DNA of 64,000 bases from Nitrospira sp. (GTDB lineage Bacteria > Nitrospirota > Nitrospiria > Nitrospirales > Nitrospiraceae), in assembly GCA_030123565.1 (NCBI GenBank), contig CP126122.1, forward strand, positions 558,001 to 622,000, read 5' to 3'. The notes under the pieces were generated by a model. That model was not told where the DNA came from and ran no database searches. It was given only the letters and a program-made list of their open reading frames with translations. Positions 42,103 to 51,404 of this stretch are shown one piece after another; positions within the stretch are counted from its first letter, which is position 1, and the number at the start of each line of letters is the position of its first letter. The position numbers and the translations under genes were made by a program.

Positions 42103-42759
42103 ATGCGATTGGTGTTTCTCGGCGCCCCAGGGGTGGGAAAAGGCACGCAAGCCGATCGGGTAACCGCCCAGTTCGGTTGGCCAAAAATCTCGACGGGGGA
42201 CTTGTTGCGCGAGGCCGTGCGGAACAAAACCGCGTTGGGAGTGGAAGCCAAGAAATGCATGGATGAAGGAAAGCTGGTGCCGGACAGGATCGTCATCGGC
42301 ATGGTGCGGGCGAAGTTGTCCGAACCGTCGTGCAGCGGCGGGTTCATCCTGGATGGATTCCCGAGGACCGTACCCCAGGCTGAAGAACTGAATGGGATTC
42401 TTGCCGAGAAAGGGGTCGCCCTGGATCGGGCGATCAACTTTCAGGTGTCCCGCCAGGATATCGTGAAGCGGCTCAGCGGACGGCGCAGTTGTCCGAAATG
42501 TCAAAGTGTCTTTCATGTGGATTTCGCCGCTCCCAAGGTTAACGGTATCTGTGATAGGTGCGGTGAGGCCTTGGTCCAACGAAGCGATGATAAGCCGGAG
42601 ACCATTGAAGCCCGTTTGAAAGTCTATGACGAACAGACCGCTCCGTTGATCGCCTATTACCAGCAGAAACATGCGCTGACCGACCTCGATGGGGCCGGTG
42701 ACATGGGCGATGTCTACGGGAGGCTGCTTCAGGTGCTCCGTGGACTTGGCGCCACATGA
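42103..42759 (+). CDS. adk: Adenylate kinase, zinc-LID type
   Basis: 218 residues; AMP + ATP to 2 ADP. P-loop GAPGVGKGTQA (residues 7-17), NMP-domain segment STGDLLREAV, DGFPRTVPQAE, and a LID with two Cys pairs (CPKC and CDRC) that should bind zinc, as in the Gram-positive type rather than E. coli. ATG 42103 is preferred over the GTG one codon earlier. It overlaps map by 4 bases. Confidence 0.95.
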   Translation: MRLVFLGAPGVGKGTQADRVTAQFGWPKISTGDLLREAVRNKTALGVEAKKCMDEGKLVPDRIVIGMVRAKLSEPSCSGGFILDGFPRTVPQAEELNGILAEKGVALDRAINFQVSRQDIVKRLSGRRSCPKCQSVFHVDFAAPKVNGICDRCGEALVQRSDDKPETIEARLKVYDEQTAPLIAYYQQKHALTDLDGAGDMGDVYGRLLQVLRGLGAT

Positions 42760-43511
42760 TCGTCTTCAAGACGCCGGACGAAGTCGCCTTGATGGCGCGA
42801 GCATCGCAGGTGGTGGCGGAAGTGTTGGAGATTCTGAAGGGGAAGGTCGTGCCAGGGATTACGACCGACGATTTGGATCGCATGGCCGAAGAAGCTATTC
42901 GTGGTCGAGGGGCCATCCCCGCGTTCAAGGGGTATCGCAATTATCCGAAGACGCTCTGTGCGTCCGTGAATGAGCAGGTGGTGCATGGAATTCCCTCGAA
43001 ACGCCGGCTCAAAGAGGGTGATATCATCGGGCTCGATCTCGGTGCGATCGTCTCGGGGTTCTACGGGGATTCTGCTGTGACCGTCCCGGTCGGGACGGCG
43101 ACCAAAGAGGCGCTGCGGTTGATTCACGTGACGGAGGAAGCGCTCTACCGCGGTATCGCCCAGGCAGTCGTGGGAAATCGGTTGTCCGACATCTCCCATG
43201 CCGTGCAGTCCCATGTCGAACAGGCCGGATTTTCCGTGGTGACCGAGTTTGTCGGACATGGCATCGGACGGCAGCTTCATGAGGAGCCGCAGGTTCCGAA
43301 TTACGGTAAGCCCGGGCAGGGACCTCGCTTGCAGGTCGGGATGGTATTGGCGATCGAGCCGATGGTCAATATGGGAACCGGTGCCGTGCGCATATTGGAT
43401 GATCGCTGGACGGCCGTGACGCAAGATGGACGCTGGTCGGCCCATTTCGAACATACCATCGCCATTCAGCCCAGCGGGCCGGCGCGCATTCTTTCTCAGT
43501 TGTCACATTAA
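42756..43511 (+). CDS. map: Methionine aminopeptidase, type I
   Basis: 251 residues; removes N-terminal Met from nascent chains. The metal ligands can be followed: Asp in DLGAIVSGFYGDSA (two), His in GHGIGRQLHE, Glu in AIEPMVNMG and Glu in the C-terminal ARFEHT-like HFEHTIAI. Substrate His lies in VVHGIPS. Starts in an ATGA overlap with adk. Confidence 0.95.
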   Translation: MIVFKTPDEVALMARASQVVAEVLEILKGKVVPGITTDDLDRMAEEAIRGRGAIPAFKGYRNYPKTLCASVNEQVVHGIPSKRRLKEGDIIGLDLGAIVSGFYGDSAVTVPVGTATKEALRLIHVTEEALYRGIAQAVVGNRLSDISHAVQSHVEQAGFSVVTEFVGHGIGRQLHEEPQVPNYGKPGQGPRLQVGMVLAIEPMVNMGTGAVRILDDRWTAVTQDGRWSAHFEHTIAIQPSGPARILSQLSH

Positions 43512-43532
43512 GCCGGGGAGGCGGACCGATAC

Positions 43533-43751
43533 GTGCCAAAAGAAGATGTCATAGAGGTGACCGGCACGGTGGCTGAAACACTTCCGAATGCGATGTTTCG
43601 GGTGGAACTGGAACATGGGCATAAAATTCTCGCGCATATCTCGGGGAAAATGCGGATGCATTTCATTCGAATTCTTCCCGGCGACAAGGTGACCGTCGAA
43701 TTGTCGCCCTACGATCTGACAAGAGGCCGAATCACCTATCGTTTCAAGTAG
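43533..43751 (+). CDS. infA: Translation initiation factor IF-1
   Basis: 72 residues, single S1-type OB fold: [58 protein letters not shown] start at 43533 with GGGGAGGCGG upstream. Position between map and rpmJ is the common one. Confidence 0.96.
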   Translation: MPKEDVIEVTGTVAETLPNAMFRVELEHGHKILAHISGKMRMHFIRILPGDKVTVELSPYDLTRGRITYRFK

Positions 43752-43769
43752 TGGAGAAATGGAATTGCT

Positions 43770-43883
43770 ATGAAGGTCAAGTCGTCAGTCAAGCCGATTT
43801 GTGCGAAATGTAAAGTCGTCCGCAGGCGCGGGGTCGTGCGTGTGTTGTGCGCCAATCCTCGACACAAACAGCGACAGGGTTGA
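43770..43883 (+). CDS. rpmJ: 50S ribosomal protein L36, zinc-binding form
   Basis: 37 residues: [20 protein letters not shown] then [13 protein letters not shown]. Zinc ligands C11, C14, C27 and H32 are intact. The ATG at 43770 follows TGGAGAAATGG. It lies 18 bases behind infA; a 129-base spacer without visible genes leads to rpsM. Confidence 0.95.
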   Translation: MKVKSSVKPICAKCKVVRRRGVVRVLCANPRHKQRQG

Positions 43884-44012
43884 TCGATGGTGAGCCGCCT
43901 TGGCATGAGTGGAGCCCGGCCTAAGGACGTCTGTTCCAAGGCAATGGAGCAGCGCCGGAAGTTCTCCAAGCCGGCTTGCAGTGAACCGAGGGAAAGGGTG
44001 AGGAGATAACTT

Positions 44013-44402
44013 ATGGCACGTATTTCTGGCGTAGATTTACCGAAAGATAAGAGAATCGACATCGGGCTGACCTATGTGTTCGGGATCGGCCGAGCCGCTG
44101 CCCAAGCCATTCTGAAGAAGGCCGGGGTGGATGGGTCCATTCGGGTGAAGGACGTGAGCGAGGACAAAATCGTCAAGTTGCGCGAAGTCATCGAGCGGGA
44201 CTATCGTGTGGAAGGCGATTTGCGAAAAGAAGTGTCGATGAATATCAAGCGGCTGGTAGACACCGGCACATTTCGTGGACTCCGGCATCGGAAGGGGCTG
44301 CCTGTTCGCGGACAGCGGACCAAAACAAACGCGCGGACCCGCAAGGGGAGACGTGCTGGTGTGGGGAGCAAACCGCAAAAACCCGCTGGTGCGAGAGCAT
44401 AA
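44013..44402 (+). CDS. rpsM: 30S ribosomal protein S13
   Basis: 129 residues. [25 protein letters not shown], the [25 protein letters not shown] stretch (two blocks) and a basic tail are typical. GAGGAG lies before the ATG. First gene of the alpha-operon part. Confidence 0.96.
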   Translation: MARISGVDLPKDKRIDIGLTYVFGIGRAAAQAILKKAGVDGSIRVKDVSEDKIVKLREVIERDYRVEGDLRKEVSMNIKRLVDTGTFRGLRHRKGLPVRGQRTKTNARTRKGRRAGVGSKPQKPAGARA

Positions 44403-44443
44403 GCGACTAGACCGAGCAGGCGCCATGCGCTGAGGGAGATGCT

Positions 44444-44827
44444 ATGAGTGTGAAGAAGGGGAAAAAGAAAGAACGGAAAATCGTTCAGAGCGGGGTGGCT
44501 CACGTGCAAGCGTCGTTCAACAACACGATCGTGACCATCACCGATATGAGCGGTAATACCGTCGTATGGGCCAGCGCGGGCAATCAAGGGTTTAAAGGAT
44601 CGCGGAAGAGCACTCCCTTCGCGGCACAGCGTGCGGGGGAAGCGGCTGCGAGGAAGGCCATGGAGAACGGCATGCGCCAGATCGATGTCTATGTCAATGG
44701 GCCCGGCGCAGGGCGTGAATCCGCCATTCGCTCACTGCAAAGTGCGGGGTTGCGAATCAACCTGATCCGCGACGTGACGCCCATCCCCCACAACGGCTGT
44801 CGGCCGCCGAAGCGCCGGCGTGTGTAA
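44444..44827 (+). CDS. rpsK: 30S ribosomal protein S11
   Basis: 127 residues. [32 protein letters not shown] and the end [18 protein letters not shown] are diagnostic; it lines the mRNA exit with S7. GGGAGATGCT precedes the ATG. Confidence 0.97.
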   Translation: MSVKKGKKKERKIVQSGVAHVQASFNNTIVTITDMSGNTVVWASAGNQGFKGSRKSTPFAAQRAGEAAARKAMENGMRQIDVYVNGPGAGRESAIRSLQSAGLRINLIRDVTPIPHNGCRPPKRRRV

Positions 44828-44898
44828 CAGGGGTCGTGATGTCATCATCCAACATAAAATCGCTGATTGAGTCGTTGAGGTAGAGGAGGGGTAGGAGC

Positions 44899-45525
44899 GT
44901 GGCAAAATATAGTGGACCTGTCTGCCGGTTGTGTCGGAGAGAGGGCGAGAAGCTCTTCTTGAAAGGATCTCGTTGCATGACCGAGAAGTGCGCCATTGAG
45001 CGTCGGAGTTATCCTCCCGGACAGCATGGTCAGGCTCGTCAGCGGACGTCGGATTATAGCTTGCAGTTGCGTGAGAAGCAGAAGCTGAAGAGGATTTACG
45101 GCCTGCAAGAGTGTCAATTCCGAGGAATTTTTGAACGGGCAGAACGGCTGGCCGGTGTGACGGGTGATACGTTGCTGCGCCTGCTGGAATGCCGATTGGA
45201 CAATGTGGTCTACCGTCTCGGCTTCGGGGCTTCGCGCAAGGAGGCCAGGCAGCTGGTGAATCACGGTCACATGATGCTCAACGGTCGCAAAGTGAAGGCG
45301 CCCGGTGCGCTCGTCAAGGCCGGTGATTCCGTGGAAGTCCGGCAAAAGAGTCGCGAGATGGTTCCTATTCAGGGCGCGCTCGCGGCGGTCGATGGGCGGG
45401 GGATCCCGGAATGGCTCGAATTGGACCGGGGCGCCTTCAAGGGGACCATTCGGTCGTTGCCGACAAAGGAGCATATCGTGCTGCCGGTGAACGAACAAAT
45501 GGTCGTGGAATTGTACTCGCGCTAA
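44899..45525 (+). CDS. rpsD: 30S ribosomal protein S4, four-cysteine form
   Basis: 208 residues from GTG 44899 (GGAGGGGTAGGAG upstream). The N-terminal zinc knuckle CRLCRREGEKLFLKGSRC plus C31 carries four cysteines (C9, C12, C26, C31). YGLQECQFRGIF and the S4 RNA-binding fold RLDNVVYRLGFGASRKEARQLV follow. It starts 30S assembly with S7. Confidence 0.95.
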   Translation: MAKYSGPVCRLCRREGEKLFLKGSRCMTEKCAIERRSYPPGQHGQARQRTSDYSLQLREKQKLKRIYGLQECQFRGIFERAERLAGVTGDTLLRLLECRLDNVVYRLGFGASRKEARQLVNHGHMMLNGRKVKAPGALVKAGDSVEVRQKSREMVPIQGALAAVDGRGIPEWLELDRGAFKGTIRSLPTKEHIVLPVNEQMVVELYSR

Positions 45526-45620
45526 GTGAACGTGGTCGGGGAGCATTCGCCTCACTCCACGACGGCTGAACGAGAGATGGGCCCATACGAGTTAATGCAC
45601 GAGTAAATGAAGGGGGAGTC

Positions 45621-46622
45621 ATGATTAAAGCGATGAAAGACTTTCAGATCCCCATGCGGGTGGAAGTCGATAAGGACACTCTTTCCCCGACATTCGGCCG
45701 GTTTACGACAGAAGCATTCGAGCGGGGATTCGGCACCACGGTCGGAAACTCGCTGCGCCGCGTGTTGTTGTCCTCCTTGACGGGGGCTGCCGTGACGACC
45801 GTCAAGATCGAGGGAGTGTTGCATGAATTCTCCACGATTCCGGGTGTGACGGAGGATGTGACCTCCATCATTTTGAATGTGAAGAGTCTCAGATTGGCTT
45901 TGCAGGGCGACAAGCCCAAGACCATTCGGCTCAAGAAAAAGGGACCGGGAGAAGCGAAGGGGTCCGATATCATCCATGACGGCGATGTCACCATTCTCAC
46001 GCCGGACCTGCATATCGCCACGCTGGATAAGGATGCCTCGCTTGATGTGGAGATGACGGTGAAGCATGGCCGTGGCTTTGTCCCCGCCGAGCGAAATAAG
46101 GAAGAAGGGCTGCCGATCGGCGTGATTGCCGTGGATTCGATTTTTTCCCCGATCAAGCGGGTGAATTTTCATGTCGAGAACGCTCGCGTGGGTCGCATGA
46201 CCGACTACGACAAGCTGACGCTCGAAATCTGGACGGACGGAACGATTTCCCCGCGCGATGCCCTGTCCAATGCGGCAAGCATTCTTCGCGAGCACTTGGA
46301 TATCTTCATCAATCCCGAAGAACGTTCCGATGCAAAACCCTCGACCGGCGGCGAAGATCTCGCCTATGAGGTCAATAAGAATCTCTATCGAAGCGTGAAC
46401 GAGCTGGAATTGTCCGTTCGCGCGGCCAACTGCCTCAAGAATGCCAATATCAAGACGATCGCCGATCTGGTTCAAAAGACCGAGGCGGAGATGCTGAAGA
46501 CCAAGAATTTCGGGAAGAAATCCCTCAACGAAATCAAGGAAATCTTGACCGAAATGGGACTGAGCCTCGGCATGAAAGTCGACGCCTTGCCGTCGGGCGA
46601 CGCGGGCGTACGTTCAGAGTAA
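45621..46622 (+). CDS. rpoA: DNA-directed RNA polymerase subunit alpha
   Basis: 333 residues. The dimerisation/assembly domain has [18 protein letters not shown] and VRGRGF-like [12 protein letters not shown]; the C-terminal domain (about 245-315) with [22 protein letters not shown] and [15 protein letters not shown] can contact UP elements and activators. GGGGGAG precedes the ATG. Confidence 0.97.
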   Translation: MIKAMKDFQIPMRVEVDKDTLSPTFGRFTTEAFERGFGTTVGNSLRRVLLSSLTGAAVTTVKIEGVLHEFSTIPGVTEDVTSIILNVKSLRLALQGDKPKTIRLKKKGPGEAKGSDIIHDGDVTILTPDLHIATLDKDASLDVEMTVKHGRGFVPAERNKEEGLPIGVIAVDSIFSPIKRVNFHVENARVGRMTDYDKLTLEIWTDGTISPRDALSNAASILREHLDIFINPEERSDAKPSTGGEDLAYEVNKNLYRSVNELELSVRAANCLKNANIKTIADLVQKTEAEMLKTKNFGKKSLNEIKEILTEMGLSLGMKVDALPSGDAGVRSE

Positions 46623-46640
46623 GAAAGGAACAGGACTACC

Positions 46641-47087
46641 GTGCGCCACAAAAAGAAGGGTCGACAGCTCGGACGTCAAACCAAACATCGCTGGGCTCTC
46701 TTTCGGAGTCTGGTGACCTCGTTGCTGGAACAGGAGCGCATCGAAACGACGGAAGCCAAGGCGAAGGAAGTCCGTGGCTTTACCGACCGAATGATTTCTC
46801 TCGGCAAAGACGGCAGTCTGCCGGCCCGTCGCCGCGCACTCAGTTTCTTGCGCAGCAAGACGGTCGTCTCGAAGCTCTTCAGCGATGTCGCATCACGCTT
46901 TCGTGATCGGCCGGGAGGCTACACGCGCATCATTAGAACCAGGCGTCGGGTCGGTGATGCCGCTGAAATGGTGGCGATCGAGTTGGTCGCCAGGCCGGAA
47001 AAAGCCGCAGCGTCGCCTTCATCAGGTGCTCAAGCTGCCGAGAAAAAAGACGCCCCAGACAAAAGCGCTGCTTCCGCAGAAAGCTGA
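46641..47087 (+). CDS. rplQ: 50S ribosomal protein L17
   Basis: 148 residues starting with GTG ([23 protein letters not shown]). The L17 core ends near residue 118; the last 30 residues are an Ala/Ser/Lys tail ([17 protein letters not shown]) that is likely disordered. Last gene of the translation block, followed after 7 bases by a strong GC-rich hairpin. Confidence 0.95.
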   Translation: MRHKKKGRQLGRQTKHRWALFRSLVTSLLEQERIETTEAKAKEVRGFTDRMISLGKDGSLPARRRALSFLRSKTVVSKLFSDVASRFRDRPGGYTRIIRTRRRVGDAAEMVAIELVARPEKAAASPSSGAQAAEKKDAPDKSAASAES

Positions 47088-47094
47088 ATGATCA

Positions 47095-47127
47095 ACGACC
47101 GCGACGACTACGTGTCGTCGCGGTCGT
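47095..47127 (+). terminator. GC-rich hairpin behind rplQ
   Basis: Perfect 14-bp inverted repeat (47095-47108 and 47114-47127, arms ACGACCGCGACGAC / GTCGTCGCGGTCGT) with a 5-base loop TACGT, 8 bases after the stop of rplQ. No T-run follows. It probably marks the 3' end of the ribosomal transcript. Confidence 0.55.
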
Positions 47128-47196
47128 CGACACGCCTCACCTCGCTCCCCATTGCACGTTTCAAATCCGTTTCTAGGGCCATTGTTCGGCGATAGG

Positions 47197-47225
47197 TTTA
47201 CTTGGTCCAGGTGGAATGCTACTAT
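47197..47225 (+). promoter_or_regulatory. Candidate promoter for the lpt-rpoN cluster
   Basis: TTTACT (47197-47202), 17-base spacer, TACTAT (47220-47225), about 50 bases upstream of lptC. Both boxes deviate from consensus, so this is tentative. Confidence 0.35.
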
Positions 47226-47277
47226 CATGCCACCTGGTTGTGACCGTGGAAGCTCTGTAAATCAGGGGCTTTTCGCC

Positions 47278-47850
47278 ATGTGGGAACGTTGGATTCGACG
47301 GGGTCTCCTTGCTCTCAGTGTGGTACTGGCGGCCTTTCTCGGGTATCTGCTCGTGACGCGATCCAACCCGGGCTCTTCGTCGCGATCAGTTGCCGCCGTC
47401 GGCGCCGAGGCGGCCGATGCGCGCATTCAGGATTTCGCCTTTACCCAGACGAAGGGCGAGATCGTGCAATGGAAAGTACAGGCGGAACAGGCTCGCCTGT
47501 TCGAGAAGGAGAGCCGCGCGGTCTTGAATAGGGTTCAGATTACGCTCTATGGAACTCAGGGGAAAGAATTGACCCTGTCGGGAGATGATGGCACGCTTGA
47601 TACACAGACCAAAAACTTCCAGCTTTCCAACCGCTCCACGCCGATCGTGGTGGAGACTCAAAGCGGTTACACGATTCAGACCAATCATCTCGCATGGACG
47701 GATGCGCGACATGAAATCCAAACGGCCGACCATGTCACGATCAACGGGCACGGGTTGCAAGTCACTGGAAGGGGATTGCTTGGTAAGATGGACACAGAAG
47801 AATTCCAGGTGTTGGAGGATGTGCGTGTGGACATGGTTCCTGCTTCTTAA
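47278..47850 (+). CDS. lptC: LPS export protein LptC
   Basis: 190 residues. One N-terminal membrane span (about residues 8-27, LLALSVVLAAFLGYLLV) followed by a periplasmic beta-jellyroll with the LptC pattern: DFAFTQTKGEIVQWKVQAEQARLFEK, LTLSGDDGTLDTQTKNFQLS, YTIQTNHLAW. It passes LPS from the LptBFG pump to LptA. I start at the ATG at 47278; the frame is open further upstream but has no signal there. It overlaps lptA by 26 bases. Confidence 0.85.
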   Translation: MWERWIRRGLLALSVVLAAFLGYLLVTRSNPGSSSRSVAAVGAEAADARIQDFAFTQTKGEIVQWKVQAEQARLFEKESRAVLNRVQITLYGTQGKELTLSGDDGTLDTQTKNFQLSNRSTPIVVETQSGYTIQTNHLAWTDARHEIQTADHVTINGHGLQVTGRGLLGKMDTEEFQVLEDVRVDMVPAS

Positions 47851-48424
47851 TATCGGGACGTGGCTGGCGGCACCTGCGACCTATTCCGCGGAAGCAAGCG
47901 TACCGAAAGAGTCGAGCCCCGATCCCGTTACGACCACCATTACCTCGCGAACCATGACCGTCAGCAATCAGGAGAATAAGGCGATCTTCGACGGATCCGT
48001 GGTCCTCACTCGCGGCCCGCTGGTCGTCTATTCCGATCATATGGTGGTGTCGTTCCATTCCGGCCGTAATGGGGCCGCTGAGAGCGCTCCCGCGGACGCT
48101 GCCAACCCGAAAGTGCTTCCCGGTACGAAGAAAAAAGATCCGCCGGGCCGGGCCGCGGCGCCGACGGTTTCCGACCGCAGCATTCGCATGGTCGAGGCCA
48201 CCGGCCGAGTCAGAATCGAGAAGGAAGATGGGCGCGCCACCTGCCAAAAGGCTCTGTATTACGAAGAAGAGAAGAAGATCGTTCTCACAGGTGAACCGGT
48301 TGCCTGGCAAAAGGGGACGCGGGTGTCCGGCAAGCGGATCACCATGTTTTTAGAAGAAGATCGGAGTGTGGTGGAAGGAAACTCTCAGGTGACCATCGAG
48401 GGCGAAGGCGGTGGCAAGCGGTGA
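47825..48424 (+). CDS. lptA: LPS transport periplasmic protein LptA (OstA-like)
   Basis: 199 residues. Signal peptide [23 protein letters not shown], then an OstA/LptA beta-taco domain: [58 protein letters not shown] (in blocks) and [13 protein letters not shown]. An Ala/Lys/Pro insert (about residues 80-105) interrupts the domain. GTG 47825 is chosen because GGAGG ends six bases before it; the ATG at 47819 touches that site. Stop overlaps lptB start. Confidence 0.85.
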   Translation: MWTWFLLLNIGTWLAAPATYSAEASVPKESSPDPVTTTITSRTMTVSNQENKAIFDGSVVLTRGPLVVYSDHMVVSFHSGRNGAAESAPADAANPKVLPGTKKKDPPGRAAAPTVSDRSIRMVEATGRVRIEKEDGRATCQKALYYEEEKKIVLTGEPVAWQKGTRVSGKRITMFLEEDRSVVEGNSQVTIEGEGGGKR

Positions 48425-49206
48425 TTGAAACGCCTTCGGAAATCCAGGCTCGTCTCGTGACTCGTTCCGCTTCACCGGTCGAAGCGGAACGCCTGGCGGC
48501 AACCGGTTTGGTGAAGAGCTTCCGGGGGCGTAAGGTCGTGAAGGGCGTCTCGCTCGATGTGCGGGCCGGTGAGGTCGTCGGGCTGCTGGGGCCGAACGGA
48601 GCGGGGAAAACGACGATCTTCGACATGATGGTGGGGCTCTGCCAACCGGATGAAGGGCAGATCGCCTTGAGCGGCTACGACATGACCGATCTGCCGATGT
48701 ATAAGAGGGCTCGGCGGGGAATCGGCTACTTGCCGCAGGAATCGTCGGTATTCCGTCGTCTCTCGGTGGAGCATAATATCCTTGCGATTCTGGAGATGCT
48801 GGGCTATTCGAAAAGTGAACGGGCGGAGCGTGTGGAAGCATTGCTGAAAGAGCTCGATCTGGTGCATATTCGCAAGAGCAAGGCCTATGCGTTATCGGGA
48901 GGGGAACGACGAAGGCTGGAGATTACCCGTGCGCTGGCCACCAGTCCCTTGTTTATGTTGCTGGACGAGCCGTTCGCCGGCATCGATCCTATTGCGGTGG
49001 CCGACATTCAGCAGATCATCATCCGTCTGAAGCAGCGGCACATCGGCGTGTTGATTACGGATCACAATGTGCGGGAGACATTGTCCATCACCGATCGGGC
49101 CTATATCATCAATGAAGGAACGATCTTGGAAGCGGGACCGCCCGGGGTGATCGAAAAAAGTGAAATGGCGCGGGCCGTCTATTTGGGAGAAGGTTTCCGC
49201 CTCTAG
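48421..49206 (+). CDS. lptB: LPS export ABC transporter ATP-binding protein LptB
   Basis: 261 residues, with an N-terminal extension of about 25 residues before the ABC domain. Walker [11 protein letters not shown]-loop [18 protein letters not shown] (LptB type), signature [15 protein letters not shown], Walker [17 protein letters not shown] and the switch [12 protein letters not shown]. It starts with GTG overlapping the lptA stop. The membrane partners LptF/LptG are not in the window. Confidence 0.95.
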   Translation: MIETPSEIQARLVTRSASPVEAERLAATGLVKSFRGRKVVKGVSLDVRAGEVVGLLGPNGAGKTTIFDMMVGLCQPDEGQIALSGYDMTDLPMYKRARRGIGYLPQESSVFRRLSVEHNILAILEMLGYSKSERAERVEALLKELDLVHIRKSKAYALSGGERRRLEITRALATSPLFMLLDEPFAGIDPIAVADIQQIIIRLKQRHIGVLITDHNVRETLSITDRAYIINEGTILEAGPPGVIEKSEMARAVYLGEGFRL

Positions 49207-49227
49207 CGGGCGGGAAGCGACGGTGCG

Positions 49228-50745
49228 ATGAAGCTGCGACTGGACATCAAGCTCAGCCAAAAACTCATTATGACGCCGCAGTTGCAACAGGCGATCAAAC
49301 TGTTGCAATTGTCGCGATTGGAACTCCAGCAAAGTCTGCAGCAACATCTGATGGAAAATCCGTTGCTGGATGAGTTGGTGACGGAAGCCGAAGAGAACGA
49401 GGAAGCGGGGACGGCCGACCGTGAACAGCCGGAGAGCCCGCCCACGACGTCCGGCGACACCGGCAGCGAAGGCGACGACAAACCGGCCGAGAGCGGAGAG
49501 AACGCGGAGGAGTTTTCGGCCTCGAGTTGGGAAGATTATTTCGATACGGACATGCGCCGCGGCGACACGGAGTACGGTTCCTCATCCAAAGAGGAATTTC
49601 CCTCCTATGAACAAACCGTCGCGAAGTCCGTCTCGCTGGAAGACCATCTCGTTTGGCAGCTGTCCCTGTCGGGCCTCTCGGACCGTGAAAAGGCGATCGG
49701 ACGGCTCATCATCGGGAATCTGGATGATGACGGATACCTTCGCATGACCCTGGAGGAACTGGTATCCGGGACGGCCTATTCCGTAGCCGAGGCTGAATCC
49801 GTCCTGAAAGACGTCCAAGGATTCGACCCGACCGGAGTGGCGGCGAGAGATCTTCCGGAATGTCTTCTCCTGCAACTCAAATTTTTGGGCCGAAGCCACA
49901 TCGGCTCGCTAGGGTCCCGCCCCGGTGTGCTGAAGGGGGCGGTGTTGGAAGCGATCGTGCTCCATCACTTGAAGGATCTGGAAAAGAAACAATACAGTCG
50001 GATCGCCAAGGCGCTGAATATCTCGATGGACGAGGTGTTCCAGGCGACGCGAGTCATCGAGGGGTTGGAGCCGAAGCCGGGGCGCCCCTTCTCGAATACC
50101 CAGAATTATGTGATCGTGCCGGATGTCTTCGTCGTCAAGAACGAAGGCGAGTGGGAAGTGTTGCTCAACGACGACGGGCTGCCGCGCATGCGCATCAGCC
50201 CCTATTACAAGCAACTGATGTCGTCTGGGCAGTCCGGTTCGGCGGAGACCAAGGCCTATTTGGACGATAAGTTGCGTGCGGCCCAATGGGTGATCCGGAG
50301 CATCGAGCAACGCAACAAGACGATCGTCAAAGTCGTGTCGAGCATCGTGAAATTCCAGGAGGGATTTTTCGAGCGCGGCATCCAGCATTTGAAACCGTTG
50401 GTCTTGAAGCAGGTGGCTGAGGATATCGGTATGCATGAATCGACCATCAGCCGGGTGACGGCCAACAAGTACATGTATTGTCCACAGGGCATGCTGGAAT
50501 TGAAATTTTTCTTCAATGCGGGGCTGCAGCGAGCCGATCAACCGTCCGACATGCTGTCGTCGCTCACGGTGCGTGAAATGATTCGGAAAATGGTCGCAGA
50601 CGAAGACGTACGCAAGCCCTTGAAAGACGAAGAAATCGCCGCGCGGCTTCGTACGCAGCACGTGTTGATCGCCCGCCGAACGGTGGCGAAGTATCGCGCG
50701 GAGGACAATATTCCCTCCGCCACTCAGCGAAAGAAATTCTTTTAA
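49228..50745 (+). CDS. rpoN: RNA polymerase sigma-54 factor
   Basis: 505 residues. Region I is Gln/Leu rich (LDIKLSQKLIMTPQLQQAIKLLQLSRLELQQ), region II acidic (about 50-120), then core-binding and the DNA-binding HTH (IGMHESTISRVTANKYM). The RpoN box reads ARRTVAKYRA; the usual last residue is Glu. Needs AAA+ activators and reads -24/-12 promoters, often of nitrogen and motility genes. Standing behind lptB is the conserved proteobacterial-type neighbourhood. Confidence 0.96.
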   Translation: MKLRLDIKLSQKLIMTPQLQQAIKLLQLSRLELQQSLQQHLMENPLLDELVTEAEENEEAGTADREQPESPPTTSGDTGSEGDDKPAESGENAEEFSASSWEDYFDTDMRRGDTEYGSSSKEEFPSYEQTVAKSVSLEDHLVWQLSLSGLSDREKAIGRLIIGNLDDDGYLRMTLEELVSGTAYSVAEAESVLKDVQGFDPTGVAARDLPECLLLQLKFLGRSHIGSLGSRPGVLKGAVLEAIVLHHLKDLEKKQYSRIAKALNISMDEVFQATRVIEGLEPKPGRPFSNTQNYVIVPDVFVVKNEGEWEVLLNDDGLPRMRISPYYKQLMSSGQSGSAETKAYLDDKLRAAQWVIRSIEQRNKTIVKVVSSIVKFQEGFFERGIQHLKPLVLKQVAEDIGMHESTISRVTANKYMYCPQGMLELKFFFNAGLQRADQPSDMLSSLTVREMIRKMVADEDVRKPLKDEEIAARLRTQHVLIARRTVAKYRAEDNIPSATQRKKFF

Positions 50746-50852
50746 CAGCTTCCAATGTCCGACGCCATGGAGCACGCTCTGTGGAGAAACAACAATCGTC
50801 GCAACGGACTCGGACCCAGAGCGGTGTTCGGAGCCCGAGAAACGAGGATGGC

Positions 50853-51404
50853 ATGCGATTGATGATCACGGGACGACATGTGGCGGTCACCCCTGCGTTG
50901 CGGCATTATGTCGAAACACGCATGGAGCGGCTGGATCGCTACGGTCTGAAGCTGGGAACGCTGCAAATTCTCCTCAGTTTGGAAAAATTCCACCACGTGG
51001 CCGAAGTCGTGGGAGTCGTGCAGGGGCGACGGCTGCAAGCGAAGACGTCGACCGAAGAGATGTATGCCTCGATCGACCAGGTCGTCGATAAGCTTGACGC
51101 GCAGTTGCGGAAGCTGAAAGAGCGGCGGGCGAACCACAAATTCGGCGACCAACCGCGCATACGGGCGGTGGTGCGCAAGGTGGCGAGTCGGGAACAGGGC
51201 GAAGTGGAGGTCGTCCGTCCGACGCTCGACGTGATGACCGTCGACGAGGCCGTAACAGCGCTCGATGCGACCCCCACCGGTGTGCTCATGTTCGTGAACG
51301 CCCTGTCCGGGAATGTCCAGGTGCTCCAGCGATTGCCCGATGGAAAAGTGTCTCTGATCGATCCTGCGCGCGACCGTGCTCGCGCCTCTCATGGCCGCGC
51401 TTAA
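50853..51404 (+). CDS. hpf: Ribosome hibernation promoting factor, long form
   Basis: 183 residues. The N-terminal S30AE domain starts LMITGRHVAVTPALRHYVETRMERL and has the HHVAEVVGVVQGRRLQAKTSTEEMYASID pattern (in blocks); the C-terminal domain (about 125-170, RPTLDVMTVDEAVTALDATP, FVNALSGNVQVL) is the dimerising module of the long type that makes 100S ribosomes. Start at the ATG at 50853 behind ACGAGGATGG. Overlaps rapZ by 14 bases. Confidence 0.92.
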   Translation: MRLMITGRHVAVTPALRHYVETRMERLDRYGLKLGTLQILLSLEKFHHVAEVVGVVQGRRLQAKTSTEEMYASIDQVVDKLDAQLRKLKERRANHKFGDQPRIRAVVRKVASREQGEVEVVRPTLDVMTVDEAVTALDATPTGVLMFVNALSGNVQVLQRLPDGKVSLIDPARDRARASHGRA

